A DNA stretch of 64,000 nt from NCBI RefSeq assembly GCF_009852415.1, contig NZ_WOXS01000002.1, positions 4,876,001-4,940,000 on the forward strand, given 5' to 3'. Positions 42,493 through 61,385 of this stretch are shown here, one piece after another. Numbering within the stretch: position 1 is the stretch's first letter; every line of letters begins with the position of its first letter. This stretch comes from Streptomyces sp. Tu 3180. GTDB lineage: Bacteria; Actinomycetota; Actinomycetes; Streptomycetales; Streptomycetaceae. The translations under genes were made by a program, and so were the position numbers. The notes beneath the pieces are model-generated. The model did no database searches. It had not been told where the DNA came from and was given only the letters and a program-made list of their open reading frames with translations.

Positions 42493-42565
42493 AGGGTCGT
42501 AGCTCAATTGGTAGAGCACTGGTCTCCAAAACCAGCGGTTGGGGGTTCAAGTCCCTCCGGCCCTG
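42493..42565 (+). tRNA. tRNA-Trp (CCA)
   Basis: A 73-nt cloverleaf. The acceptor stem AGGGTCG pairs with CGGCCCT (one G-T), the anticodon loop CTCCAAA gives CCA, the T-loop is TTCAAGT, and the discriminator is G. A TACGTT box about 15 bases upstream could be the -10. Confidence 0.97.
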
Positions 42566-42673
42566 CTACACACACCTTCGCCAGGATGTGTGCGCATGTA
42601 CGTACAGCAATGCACCGCCGTGCGGCTCAGACCGGGCGCGGCACGGCCACGACCCGGAATCAGGTGAGGACGA

Positions 42674-42961
42674 GTGACGGACGCCGTGGGCTCCATCGAC
42701 ATGCCTGATGCCCAGGACGAGGCGCCGGACTCCAAGAAGAAGGCCCGCAAGGGCGGCAAGCGCGCCAAGAAGGGCCCGCTGAAGCGCCTCGCGCTCTTCT
42801 ACCGCCAGATCGTCGCGGAGCTCCGCAAGGTTGTCTGGCCGACCCGCAACCAGCTGACGTCGTACACGACGGCCGTGATCATCTTCGTGGTCATCATGAT
42901 CGGCCTGGTCACTTTGATCGACTATGGTCTCGGTCACGCCGCCAAGTACGTCTTCGGCTGA
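42674..42961 (+). CDS. secE: Preprotein translocase subunit SecE
   Basis: A 95-residue SecE. The basic N-terminal half (KKKARKGGKRAKKGPLKRLA) leads to FYRQIVAELRKVVWPTRNQL, the conserved amphipathic helix, and a single transmembrane segment (TAVIIFVVIMIGLVTLIDYG). It stabilises SecY in the protein-conducting channel. The start is a GTG at 42674. It lies 108 bases after tRNA-Trp and 80 before nusG. Confidence 0.96.
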   Translation: MTDAVGSIDMPDAQDEAPDSKKKARKGGKRAKKGPLKRLALFYRQIVAELRKVVWPTRNQLTSYTTAVIIFVVIMIGLVTLIDYGLGHAAKYVFG

Positions 42962-43041
42962 TCCGCGAGCGAAGAGCGCCGAGGTACCCGGCGCTCCTTT
43001 TCGCATGTTCCACCCCTTGTATCCAGGAAGAAGCAGCCACC

Positions 43042-43890
43042 GTGTCTGACCCGAACGTGAACGACGCCGTCGAGCCTCGCGGCGACGGGGCCGAGTCCGC
43101 CGAGGAGGCGCTCGACGCCGTCGCGGGCGCGGACACCGAGGACACCGAGGTCTTCGCGGAGACCGAGGCTGCCGACACCACCGAGGACGACGCCGCCGAG
43201 GCCGAGGACGAGGTCGCGGAGGCCGAGGCCGAGGACGCCGCCGAGACCGAGGAAGCGGCCGAGGAGGACGACCGGGACCCGGTCGAGAAGCTCCGCGAGG
43301 AACTGCGGACGCTGCCCGGCGAGTGGTACGTCATCCACACGTACGCGGGTTACGAGAACCGGGTGAAGACCAACCTGGAGCAGCGCGCCGTCTCGCTGAA
43401 CGTCGAGGACTACATCTTCCAGGCCGAGGTGCCGCAGGAGGAGGTCGTCCAGATCAAGAACGGCGACCGCAAGACGATCAAGCAGAACAAGCTCCCGGGT
43501 TACGTCCTGGTCCGCATGGACCTGACGAACGAGTCCTGGGGCGTCGTCCGCAACACCCCCGGTGTCACCGGCTTCGTGGGCAACGCCTACGACCCGTACC
43601 CGCTGACGCTGGACGAGATCGTCAAGATGCTCGCCCCGGAGGCCGAGGAGAAGGCCGCCCGCGAGGCCGCCGAGGCCGAGGGCAAGCCGGCTCCGCAGCG
43701 CAAGGTCGAGGTCCAGGTGCTGGACTTCGAGGTCGGCGACTCGGTCACCGTCACCGACGGCCCGTTCGCCACGCTCCAGGCGACCATCAACGAGATCAAC
43801 CCCGACTCCAAGAAGGTCAAGGGCCTGGTGGAGATCTTCGGCCGCGAGACGCCGGTCGAGCTCTCCTTCGACCAGATCCAGAAGAACTGA
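43042..43890 (+). CDS. nusG: Transcription termination/antitermination factor NusG
   Basis: A 282-residue NusG. After an acidic N-terminal extension of about 90 residues, rich in Glu, Ala and Asp, comes the NGN domain (GEWYVIHTYAGYENRVKTNL) and a C-terminal KOW domain (FEVGDSVTVTDGPFATLQAT). E. coli NusG is about 180 residues; long acidic extensions are known from Streptomyces. The GTG at 43042 is the start. A strong terminator follows at 43922-43971. Confidence 0.96.
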   Translation: MSDPNVNDAVEPRGDGAESAEEALDAVAGADTEDTEVFAETEAADTTEDDAAEAEDEVAEAEAEDAAETEEAAEEDDRDPVEKLREELRTLPGEWYVIHTYAGYENRVKTNLEQRAVSLNVEDYIFQAEVPQEEVVQIKNGDRKTIKQNKLPGYVLVRMDLTNESWGVVRNTPGVTGFVGNAYDPYPLTLDEIVKMLAPEAEEKAAREAAEAEGKPAPQRKVEVQVLDFEVGDSVTVTDGPFATLQATINEINPDSKKVKGLVEIFGRETPVELSFDQIQKN

Positions 43891-43921
43891 CCCTCGGGCC
43901 GGATCCTCTGGAGCCACGCTT

Positions 43922-43971
43922 CCGGGCAGGTCAGGTGAACGCTCCGGCGTCCGCCTGACCTGCCCGGTTTT
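43922..43971 (+). terminator. secE-nusG terminator
   Basis: A perfect 14-bp stem, CCGGGCAGGTCAGG with its complement, an 18-base loop and a following TTTTT, 32 bases after the nusG stop. Confidence 0.92.
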
Positions 43972-43998
43972 TGGCCGCGCATACGTACCCGTTATCGT
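43971..43998 (+). promoter_or_regulatory. Promoter of rplK-rplA
   Basis: TTGGCC, 16 bases, TATCGT: a vegetative-type promoter right after the nusG terminator and about 70 bases before the rplK ATG. Confidence 0.6.
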
Positions 43999-44070
43999 TG
44001 TGCGGTATGCCTGCGTCCGGGTTGTCCCCCTGACGCGGGCAGGACCCGAATCGAAAGGACCCGGAGAGCC

Positions 44071-44505
44071 ATGCCTCCCAAGAAGAAGAAGGTCACGGGG
44101 CTCATCAAGCTCCAGATCCAGGCCGGTGCCGCGAACCCGGCCCCGCCGGTCGGCCCCGCGCTGGGCCAGCACGGCGTCAACATCATGGAGTTCTGCAAGG
44201 CCTACAACGCCGCGACCGAGTCGCAGCGCGGTTGGGTCATCCCGGTGGAGATCACGGTCTACGAGGACCGTTCCTTCACCTTCGTCACCAAGACCCCCCC
44301 GGCCGCCAAGATGATCCTCAAGGCCGCGGGCGTGGAGAAGGGCTCCGGCGAGCCGCACAAGACCAAGGTCGCGAAGATCACCCGCGAGCAGGTCCGCGAG
44401 ATCGCCACCACCAAGATGCCCGACCTCAACGCCAACGACCTGGACGCCGCCGAGAAGATCATCGCCGGCACCGCCCGTTCCATGGGCGTCACGGTCGAGG
44501 GCTGA
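44071..44505 (+). CDS. rplK: 50S ribosomal protein L11
   Basis: A 144-residue L11. KKKKVTGLIKLQIQAGAANP followed by APPVGPALGQHGVNIMEFCK is the conserved N-terminal domain with the thiostrepton-site proline pair; the C-terminal domain binds the GTPase centre of 23S rRNA. It is needed for RelA-dependent ppGpp synthesis. The ATG at 44071 follows CGGAGAG. The gene precedes rplA by 84 bases. Confidence 0.97.
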   Translation: MPPKKKKVTGLIKLQIQAGAANPAPPVGPALGQHGVNIMEFCKAYNAATESQRGWVIPVEITVYEDRSFTFVTKTPPAAKMILKAAGVEKGSGEPHKTKVAKITREQVREIATTKMPDLNANDLDAAEKIIAGTARSMGVTVEG

Positions 44506-44589
44506 CCCCCACCCCCGTAAGCCAAGCAGAAGTGTGGAAGGGCCGGCTCGGCCCGGACCACGACTCCTAAGAATCCACAGGAGCTTTAA

Positions 44590-45315
44590 GTGAGCAAGCG
44601 CAGCAAGTCTCTCCGCGCTGCGGACGCCAAGATCGACCGGGAGAAGCTGTACGCCCCGCTCGAGGCCGTCCGTCTCGCCAAGGAGACCTCCACGACCAAG
44701 TTCGACGGCACCGTCGAGGTCGCCTTCCGCCTGGGTGTCGACCCGCGCAAGGCCGACCAGATGGTCCGTGGCACCGTGAACCTCCCGCACGGCACCGGTA
44801 AGACCGCCCGGGTCCTGGTCTTCGCGACCGGTGACCGTGCCGAGGCCGCGCGTGCCGCGGGCGCCGACATCGTCGGCGCCGACGAGCTGATCGACGAGGT
44901 GTCGAAGGGCCGTCTGGACTTCGACGCCGTCGTCGCCACCCCGGACCTCATGGGCAAGGTCGGCCGCCTCGGCCGCGTGCTCGGTCCCCGTGGTCTGATG
45001 CCGAACCCGAAGACCGGCACCGTGACCCCGGACGTCGCCAAGGCTGTCAACGACATCAAGGGCGGCAAGATCGAGTTCCGCGTCGACAAGCACTCGAACC
45101 TGCACTTCATCATCGGCAAGACGTCGTTCGACGACACCAAGCTGGTGGAGAACTACGGCGCCGCGCTGGAGGAGATCCTCCGTCTGAAGCCGTCCGCCGC
45201 CAAGGGCCGCTACATCAAGAAGGCCGCCATCACCACCACGATGGGCCCCGGCATCCCGGTCGACCCGAACCGCACCCGCAACCTCCTCGTCGAGGAGGAC
45301 CCGGCCGCGGTCTGA
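44590..45315 (+). CDS. rplA: 50S ribosomal protein L1
   Basis: A 241-residue L1. TSTTKFDGTVEVAFRLGVDP, GKVGRLGRVLGPRGLMPNPK and TGTVTPDVAKAVNDIKGGKI are the family signatures; L1 binds the L1 stalk of 23S rRNA and often represses its own operon. The start is GTG at 44590. A terminator with T-run follows at 45353-45394, closing the rplK-rplA operon. Confidence 0.97.
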   Translation: MSKRSKSLRAADAKIDREKLYAPLEAVRLAKETSTTKFDGTVEVAFRLGVDPRKADQMVRGTVNLPHGTGKTARVLVFATGDRAEAARAAGADIVGADELIDEVSKGRLDFDAVVATPDLMGKVGRLGRVLGPRGLMPNPKTGTVTPDVAKAVNDIKGGKIEFRVDKHSNLHFIIGKTSFDDTKLVENYGAALEEILRLKPSAAKGRYIKKAAITTTMGPGIPVDPNRTRNLLVEEDPAAV

Positions 45316-45352
45316 GCCGGCCGGACCGGCCCGCCGGTCCGTACAACCGCTG

Positions 45353-45394
45353 AACCCGTCCCTGCGTCTCAGAAGGCGCGGGGACGGGTTTTTT
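45353..45394 (+). terminator. rplK-rplA terminator
   Basis: Stem AACCCGTCCC/GGGACGGGTT with an 18-base loop, followed directly by TTTT, about 40 bases after the rplA stop. Confidence 0.9.
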
Positions 45395-45476
45395 CGTACG
45401 CCAGTGTCAGCCGGGTGCGTTACCGTTCAGCTGATTCACAGGTACAACAACACCGAAACAACCAGGGGTGGGATTC

Positions 45477-46430
45477 ATGGGCATGTCCGCATGGAAGCGC
45501 GCGGGTGTCTCCCTGACGGCCGTGGCCGTCGTCGCGGGTGTCGCGGGCTGTCAGGACGGCGACGGGGGCGGGAAGAAGAAGGCCGCCGACTCGGCGGAGT
45601 CCCAGATCCAGACGCAGAACCAGATGACCGAGGTGCTCCAGGCCGCCTTCAAGAAGACCTCGGAGGCCAAGTCCTCCAAGGTCCGGATGACCATGTCGAT
45701 GCCGGCCTCCGCGGAGGGCGGCGGCACCATGGAGATCTCCGGCGTGCAGGGCTGGGACCCGGCCGTCATGGACGTCACCATGAAGGGTTCCGCGCTCACC
45801 GAGGGCGACCCGGATGCTCCCGAGCAGGTCCGCATGATCATGCTCGACAACGTCATGTACATGGACATGGGCGCGAAGCAGGCCGCCGAGATGGACGGCA
45901 AGCGCTGGATGAAGATGGACTTCGCCGCCATCGCCGAGGCGTCCGGTGACGCGGAGATGCAGAAGCAGATGACCGGCGGCCTGGAGAACATGAACCAGGA
46001 CCCGGCCCAGCAGCTCGCCCTGCTGCTCGAGTCGCCGAACCTGAAGCACGTCGGCCCGGAGAAGGTCGACGGCGTCCGGACGCAGCACTACAAGGGCACG
46101 CTGAGCTTCGAGGAGATGCTCGACGCCAACAAGGCCGCCGACGGCCTGCTCTCCGAGAAGGAGCGCCAGGACCTGATCGCCAACGTCGAGAAGGCGGGCC
46201 TGAAGGGCTACGACACCCAGGTCTGGGTCAACGAGGACAACTACCCGGTCAAGATGGTCGTCGGCATGAAGATGCCCCAGGGCACCATGAACATGACGGC
46301 CCACTACTCCGACTACGGCGCCAAGGCCGAGGTCCAGGCCCCGCCGGCGGGGGAGACGCTCGACCTCATGGAGATGATGCAGGAGCTGGAGGGCATGGGC
46401 TCCGAGTCCGAGGCCGGTCTCAGCTCCTGA
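45477..46430 (+). CDS. LppX/LprG-type secreted lipoprotein
   Basis: A 317-residue lipoprotein. A signal peptide (KRAGVSLTAVAVVAGVAGC) ends in a lipobox with Cys25, followed by a Gly/Lys-rich linker. The rest resembles LolA/LppX-like beta-sandwich lipoproteins of actinobacteria (AKSSKVRMTMSMP, VMDVTMKGSALTEGD, MVVGMKMPQGTMNMTAHYSD). It is rich in Met. The function may be lipid or envelope related; no substrate can be named. The ATG at 45477 follows AGGGGTGG. It lies alone between rplA and rplJ. Confidence 0.85.
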   Translation: MGMSAWKRAGVSLTAVAVVAGVAGCQDGDGGGKKKAADSAESQIQTQNQMTEVLQAAFKKTSEAKSSKVRMTMSMPASAEGGGTMEISGVQGWDPAVMDVTMKGSALTEGDPDAPEQVRMIMLDNVMYMDMGAKQAAEMDGKRWMKMDFAAIAEASGDAEMQKQMTGGLENMNQDPAQQLALLLESPNLKHVGPEKVDGVRTQHYKGTLSFEEMLDANKAADGLLSEKERQDLIANVEKAGLKGYDTQVWVNEDNYPVKMVVGMKMPQGTMNMTAHYSDYGAKAEVQAPPAGETLDLMEMMQELEGMGSESEAGLSS

Positions 46431-46465
46431 CGCTCCCGGCGCCTGCGGAGCACACGCTCGGCCGA

Positions 46466-46680
46466 TTTGCCTGACGCCGATCCGTTCCCGTACTCTTCCA
46501 CAGAAGCCAAAGACCGCTGGTCGTTGCCGCGCGCTCGCGAGAGGGCGCGGTGGCCGAAGGATCCGCTGAACTGCGGACGACCCGCGCAGGTGACAGTGGA
46601 AGAGTTCCCGGATCTCGCCGCCGAGTGCGCGTGAGAGAACCGGTTGAGCCTCGCCCCGTGCGCCTGCGCCCGGGGCGTTT
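46466..46680 (+). promoter_or_regulatory. rplJ promoter and L10-type autoregulatory leader
   Basis: A promoter-like TTGCCT (46466) and TACTCT (46491) precede a leader of about 250 bases. Inside are a hairpin CCGCGC/GCGCGG (46529-46551) and, at 46652-46680, CGCCCCG/CGGGGCG followed by TTTCGTTTT, which looks like an attenuator. Leaders of this operon in many bacteria bind L10-L12 to lower rplJL expression; the position fits, but the L10 kink-turn was not modelled. Confidence 0.6.
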
Positions 46681-46744
46681 CGTTTTCCCCAGTCCTCCTT
46701 CGGGTCCGCGCGGTCCGAATCACCCGGAAGGAGGCCGAGGCTCT

Positions 46745-47275
46745 ATGGCGAGGCCCGACAAGGCTGCCGCGGTTGCCGAGCTGACGGACAAGTTCCGCAG
46801 CTCCAACGCCGCCGTGCTGACCGAGTACCGCGGTCTCACCGTGGCGCAGCTGAAGACGCTGCGCCGTTCGCTCGGTGAGAACGCCCAGTACGCCGTGGTG
46901 AAGAACACGCTGACCAAGATTGCGGCCAACGAGGCCGGGATCACGCTGGACGACCAGCTCTTCGCTGGTCCGACGGCGGTCGCCTTCGTCACCGGTGACC
47001 CGGTGGAGTCGGCGAAGGGTCTTCGTGACTTCGCCAAGGACAACCCGAATCTCGTCATCAAGGGCGGTGTCCTTGACGGCAAGGCGCTCTCCGCCGACGA
47101 GATCAAGAAGCTTGCGGACCTCGAGTCCCGCGAGGTTCTGCTCTCCAAGCTGGCCGGTGCCCTGAAGGGCAAGCAGTCGCAGGCTGCCTCTGTCTTCCAG
47201 GCGCTGCCGTCGAAGCTCGTCCGCACCGTGGACGCGCTCCGTGCCAAGCAGGACGAGCAGGGCGGTGCCGAGTAA
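46745..47275 (+). CDS. rplJ: 50S ribosomal protein L10
   Basis: A 176-residue L10. MARPDKAAAVAELTDKFRSS and NAAVLTEYRGLTVAQLKTLR are the N-terminal rRNA-binding region, LGENAQYAVVKNTLTKIAAN the core, and the C-terminal helix carries the L7/L12 dimers. The ATG at 46745 follows GGAAGGAGG. The long leader upstream probably mediates autoregulation. rplL follows after 114 bases. Confidence 0.97.
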   Translation: MARPDKAAAVAELTDKFRSSNAAVLTEYRGLTVAQLKTLRRSLGENAQYAVVKNTLTKIAANEAGITLDDQLFAGPTAVAFVTGDPVESAKGLRDFAKDNPNLVIKGGVLDGKALSADEIKKLADLESREVLLSKLAGALKGKQSQAASVFQALPSKLVRTVDALRAKQDEQGGAE

Positions 47276-47389
47276 TTCGGCTCGCTTTCCGATCCTCGCC
47301 GCGTGAGGTGAGGGTCGATGCGGGCCCGACGTACGCCCGCCTTACCCAGTACATCCGGCACCTGCCGATTTAGTGGAAGGACCGCCATC

Positions 47390-47779
47390 ATGGCGAAGCT
47401 CACCCAGGACGAGCTGCTGGCCCAGTTCGAGGAGATGACCCTCATCGAGCTCTCCGAGTTCGTGAAGGCCTTCGAGGAGAAGTTCGACGTCACCGCCGCC
47501 GCGGCCGCCCCGGTCGTCGTCGCCGGTGGTGCCGCCGGTGGCGCCGCCGCCGAGGCCGTCGAGGAGAAGGACGAGTTCGACGTCATCCTCACCGGTGCCG
47601 GCGACAAGAAGATCCAGGTCATCAAGGTCGTGCGCGAGCTCACCTCCCTGGGCCTCAAGGAGGCCAAGGACCTGGTCGACGGCACCCCGAAGCCGGTCCT
47701 CGAGAAGGTCAACAAGGAAGCCGCCGACAAGGCCGCCGAGGCCCTCAAGGGCGCCGGCGCCTCCGTCGAGGTCAAGTAA
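47390..47779 (+). CDS. rplL: 50S ribosomal protein L7/L12
   Basis: A 129-residue stalk protein. The N-terminal dimerisation domain (MAKLTQDELLAQFEEMTLIE), an Ala/Gly/Val hinge (residues 40-58), and the C-terminal factor-binding domain (KIQVIKVVRELTSLGLKEAK) are all present. The ATG at 47390 follows GTGGAAGGACC. A perfect terminator hairpin lies about 57 bases after the stop. Confidence 0.97.
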   Translation: MAKLTQDELLAQFEEMTLIELSEFVKAFEEKFDVTAAAAAPVVVAGGAAGGAAAEAVEEKDEFDVILTGAGDKKIQVIKVVRELTSLGLKEAKDLVDGTPKPVLEKVNKEAADKAAEALKGAGASVEVK

Positions 47780-47836
47780 GACCTTCCGGGCCCGTCAGGA
47801 CCCACCGCACGTCCCGCTGGGCGTGTAACGCGCAAG

Positions 47837-47878
47837 CGCCGAGGAGCGATCATCCATCCGGGTGGTCGCTCCTCGGCG
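47837..47878 (+). terminator. rplJ-rplL terminator
   Basis: A perfect 13-bp stem, CGCCGAGGAGCGA with its complement, and a 16-base loop. There is no T-run, as is common in this GC-rich genus. Some readthrough to rpoBC is possible. Confidence 0.85.
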
Positions 47879-48166
47879 TATCCGGGGTCCGGCGGCGGCT
47901 GCCTTGCACCCGGGACGGCGGGGGGTATGGTGATCTTCGTCGTGCCCCACGGGCCACGAGGACTCACCTGGTGGCAGGCGGTTCGGGCAAGGAGGGCCTT
48001 GACGAACCGCACGCGGCGCGCAATTCTCAGGACGCGTCGTCACAAGGATCCGAATCCGAGGCATGGATCGACGGCAAAGAGGGCAGTATCACCGTGCGTT
48101 GAGGGCAGCGCCTTGTCGCAGGAGTTGAGAACAACGAGGGCCTCCATTGGTCTCGAAAACCCGCAC

Positions 48167-48195
48167 TGGACATCAGTGTGCCAAGTGGCTACACT
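48167..48195 (+). promoter_or_regulatory. Promoter of rpoB-rpoC
   Basis: TGGACA, 17 bases, TACACT: a close match to the vegetative sigma (HrdB) consensus. It lies about 160 bases before the rpoB start, in a 580-base gap that otherwise holds the rplL terminator and a short CCCCTG/CAGGGG hairpin near 48224-48243. Confidence 0.75.
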
Positions 48196-48358
48196 GACCC
48201 TTTGCGCTGCCTGTTAGCTGTCCCCTGCCCGTCACCAGGGGCATGCCCTCACTCGAGCACAGACGACTAGATCATCTCCGACCTGGGATTTCTGTCTCTG
48301 CGCACAGTGGGGGGCCGGTACGCGCGTAGTGAGTCCGAGCCCTCGGAAGGACCCCCTC

Positions 48359-51844
<3,486 letters not shown>

Positions 51845-51851
51845 CGGGAGT

Positions 51852-51883
51852 CCGGCGGACCGTGAACCACCACGGTCCGCCGG
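51852..51883 (+). terminator. Strong hairpin between rpoB and rpoC
   Basis: A perfect 13-bp stem, CCGGCGGACCGTG with its complement, and a 6-base loop, placed 7 bases after the rpoB stop within an operon. It could be a partial terminator, an RNase processing site or an mRNA stabiliser; the sequence does not decide which. Confidence 0.6.
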
Positions 51884-51941
51884 CCCCAGGACCCCCGTTT
51901 CAGACCCCAAGACTTACGACCCTGAGAGGGATTGACGCATA

Positions 51942-55841
<3,900 letters not shown>

Positions 55842-55854
55842 GCGAGCAGCACGA

Positions 55855-55894
55855 CCGAAGGGCGGTCACCCCGGGCGGGGTGGCCGCCCTTCGG
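55855..55894 (+). terminator. rpoBC terminator
   Basis: A long stem, CCGAAGGGCGG/CCGCCCTTCGG, extended by an inner CACCCC/GGGGTG pairing, 13 bases after the rpoC stop. Confidence 0.88.
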
Positions 55895-56001
55895 CGTTCC
55901 CCGGAAGCCGGCGCGGGCGTCTTTTCCGTCCGTACCCGTGCCGGAACGTCCGCTCCGGCGCATCATGGAGGGACCCGGTGCGACGGGGGAGATGGTGCTC
56001 G

Positions 56002-56547
56002 GTGTCGTATTCGCCGTATCCGCAGTGGCAGCCCTGGCAGCAGGGACACGGCGGACCGCAGCCGTGGGGCGGGCGGACCGTCCCGTCCATGCGTGCCTCG
56101 CACGCCGAGCGGGAGCGGGCCGTGGACGTCCTGAGAGCCGGCTACGGGGAGGGGCGGCTGGAGAAGCCCGAGTTCGACCGGCGCGTCGCGCGGGCGTACG
56201 AGGCCCGTACGGTGGGCGAGCTGGCGCTGCTGGTGGCCGACCTGCCGCAGGGACCCGTACCGCACGCCGGGACCGCCGTGCCGGCGGTGTTCCTGCCGGC
56301 GCCCCGGGCGCGGGTGAACGGCAAGGCGGTCGCCGCGGCCGTCTGCGGCGGGCTCTGCCTGGTCACCTTCGGGCTCACCGGCATCCCGGCGGTCGTCCTG
56401 GGGCACGCGGCGCGCGCCGAGATCGCGCGCACCGGAGAGGAGGGCGACGGGCTGGCGCTGACCGGGCTGGCGCTCGGCTGGCTGGCGAACGCGGCGTGGG
56501 CCGTCCTGATGTTCCTGTCGTTCGCACTGGCACTGGCGTCCGGTTGA
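56002..56547 (+). CDS. DUF1707 and DUF4190 domain membrane protein
   Basis: A 181-residue protein. RASHAERERAVDVLRAGYGE followed by GRLEKPEFDRRVARAYEART is the DUF1707 (SHOCT-like) signature near residues 35-75; the second half has two hydrophobic segments (AAAVCGGLCLVTFGLTGIPA and LGWLANAAWAVLMFLSFALA) as in DUF4190. The N-terminus is Tyr/Gln/Pro-rich. The role is unknown. The GTG at 56002 is chosen; a GTG at 55978 in frame is possible. Confidence 0.78.
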   Translation: MSYSPYPQWQPWQQGHGGPQPWGGRTVPSMRASHAERERAVDVLRAGYGEGRLEKPEFDRRVARAYEARTVGELALLVADLPQGPVPHAGTAVPAVFLPAPRARVNGKAVAAAVCGGLCLVTFGLTGIPAVVLGHAARAEIARTGEEGDGLALTGLALGWLANAAWAVLMFLSFALALASG

Positions 56548-56618
56548 CAATCGAAGATCATCATCGGTGTATGCGTTTGACGTGCTCCGCGCGACCATGC
56601 GGGCAGAGCCCATTTGTT

Positions 56619-56647
56619 TTGACCGCAGCGAATGCGATAGGTACGCT
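56619..56647 (+). promoter_or_regulatory. Promoter of rpsL-rpsG-fusA
   Basis: TTGACC, 17 bases, TACGCT: a good vegetative-type promoter about 190 bases before the rpsL start. The rest of the 295-base gap shows no gene. Confidence 0.75.
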
Positions 56648-56842
56648 CAGACCTTGTGCCTGGGGTGTGCCCTGGCCTTCGTGCGTGCCATCACACCGCA
56701 CAGGGGGCTGAGAAAGGCCACCGCAATCCGCGCTTCTTTCTGCCTCGCGGCGGGAGTCCGCGGGATTCGACACACCCGACCGCGTGGGTCGGCGACGTTC
56801 CAGGTTAGCTGTACCCATCGGCACACAGAAACCGGAGAAGTA

Positions 56843-57214
56843 GTGCCTACGATCCAGCAGCTGGTCCGCAAGGGCCGGCAGGACAAGGTCGAGAAGAACA
56901 AGACGCCCGCACTCGAGGGTTCCCCTCAGCGTCGCGGCGTCTGCACGCGTGTGTTCACGACCACCCCGAAGAAGCCGAACTCGGCCCTGCGTAAGGTCGC
57001 GCGTGTGCGTCTGACCAGCGGCATCGAGGTCACCGCTTACATCCCGGGTGAGGGACACAACCTGCAGGAGCACTCCATCGTGCTCGTGCGCGGCGGCCGT
57101 GTGAAGGACCTGCCGGGTGTTCGTTACAAGATCATCCGCGGCTCGCTCGACACCCAGGGTGTCAAGAACCGCAAGCAGGCTCGCAGCCGTTACGGCGCCA
57201 AGAAGGAGAAGTAA
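56843..57214 (+). CDS. rpsL: 30S ribosomal protein S12
   Basis: A 123-residue S12. Lys43 (in TTTPKKPNSALRKVARV) and Lys88 (in GGRVKDLPGVRY) are the sensitive-type residues; substitutions there give streptomycin resistance or dependence and often activate antibiotic production in Streptomyces. The start is GTG at 56843 after GGAGAAG. It opens the str operon. Confidence 0.97.
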   Translation: MPTIQQLVRKGRQDKVEKNKTPALEGSPQRRGVCTRVFTTTPKKPNSALRKVARVRLTSGIEVTAYIPGEGHNLQEHSIVLVRGGRVKDLPGVRYKIIRGSLDTQGVKNRKQARSRYGAKKEK

Positions 57215-57216
57215 GA

Positions 57217-57687
57217 ATGCCTCGTAAGGGCCCCGCCCCGAAGCGCCCGGTCATCATCGACCCGGTCTACGGTTCTCCTCTGGTGACCTCCCTGATCAAC
57301 AAGGTGCTGCTGAACGGCAAGCGCTCCACCGCCGAGCGCATCGTCTACGGCGCCATGGAGGGCCTGCGCGAGAAGACCGGCAACGACCCGGTCATCACGC
57401 TGAAGCGCGCTCTCGAGAACATCAAGCCGACCCTCGAGGTCAAGTCCCGCCGTGTCGGTGGTGCCACCTACCAGGTCCCGGTCGAGGTCAAGCCCGGCCG
57501 TGCCAACACGCTGGCGCTGCGCTGGCTGGTCGGTTACTCCCGCGCCCGTCGCGAGAAGACCATGACCGAGCGTCTGCTCAACGAGCTCCTCGACGCCAGC
57601 AACGGCCTCGGCGCCGCTGTGAAGAAGCGCGAGGACACGCACAAGATGGCCGAGTCCAACAAGGCCTTCGCGCACTACCGCTGGTAG
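57217..57687 (+). CDS. rpsG: 30S ribosomal protein S7
   Basis: A 156-residue S7. PRKGPAPKRPVIIDPVYGSP at the start, LINKVLLNGKRSTAERIVYG and RRVGGATYQVPVEVKPGRAN are the family signatures. It organises the 16S rRNA head and can regulate the str operon. The ATG lies 2 bases after the rpsL stop. Confidence 0.97.
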   Translation: MPRKGPAPKRPVIIDPVYGSPLVTSLINKVLLNGKRSTAERIVYGAMEGLREKTGNDPVITLKRALENIKPTLEVKSRRVGGATYQVPVEVKPGRANTLALRWLVGYSRARREKTMTERLLNELLDASNGLGAAVKKREDTHKMAESNKAFAHYRW

Positions 57688-57726
57688 TCGCAGACCCCAT
57701 CGAGACCGAGAGAAGACTGAAGCCTT

Positions 57727-59853
<2,127 letters not shown>

Positions 59854-59897
59854 CGGACCCCGTTCACACGCTTTAGGCTTGACCCCGGAGCCTGCAA

Positions 59898-59931
59898 GGG
59901 GTGTTCCGCCGCCACCGTGGCGGAACACCCC
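59898..59931 (+). terminator. Hairpin between fusA and tuf
   Basis: A perfect 13-bp stem, GGGGTGTTCCGCC with its complement, and an 8-base loop, 44 bases after the fusA stop and about 75 before tuf. It probably partly separates tuf from the str operon. Confidence 0.75.
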
Positions 59932-60007
59932 GGGCCCGGGTTTCCCAGCAAAGATCACCTGGCGCCGATGAGTAAGGCGTACAGAACCACTCCACAGGAG
60001 GACCCCA

Positions 60008-61201
<1,194 letters not shown>

Positions 61202-61254
61202 GCTTGCTGATCTGACCTGGTAGCTCCCTCGCGAGCGCCTGGCACCTGAAGGGG

Positions 61255-61283
61255 CCCGCACGACTCCGGTCGTGCGGGTCCTT
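61255..61283 (+). terminator. tuf terminator
   Basis: A perfect 10-bp stem, CCCGCACGAC with its complement, and a 4-base loop, followed by TCCTTT, about 55 bases after the tuf stop. Confidence 0.85.
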
Positions 61284-61385
61284 TCGTCATGCGGCTTCGA
61301 CTTCGCCGCCGGTGGTGTCACTCGATCGCGCGAATGATGTGGCATGTGCGGGAGGCACATGCCGTCCCGCCCCTGGCTTCGCCTC

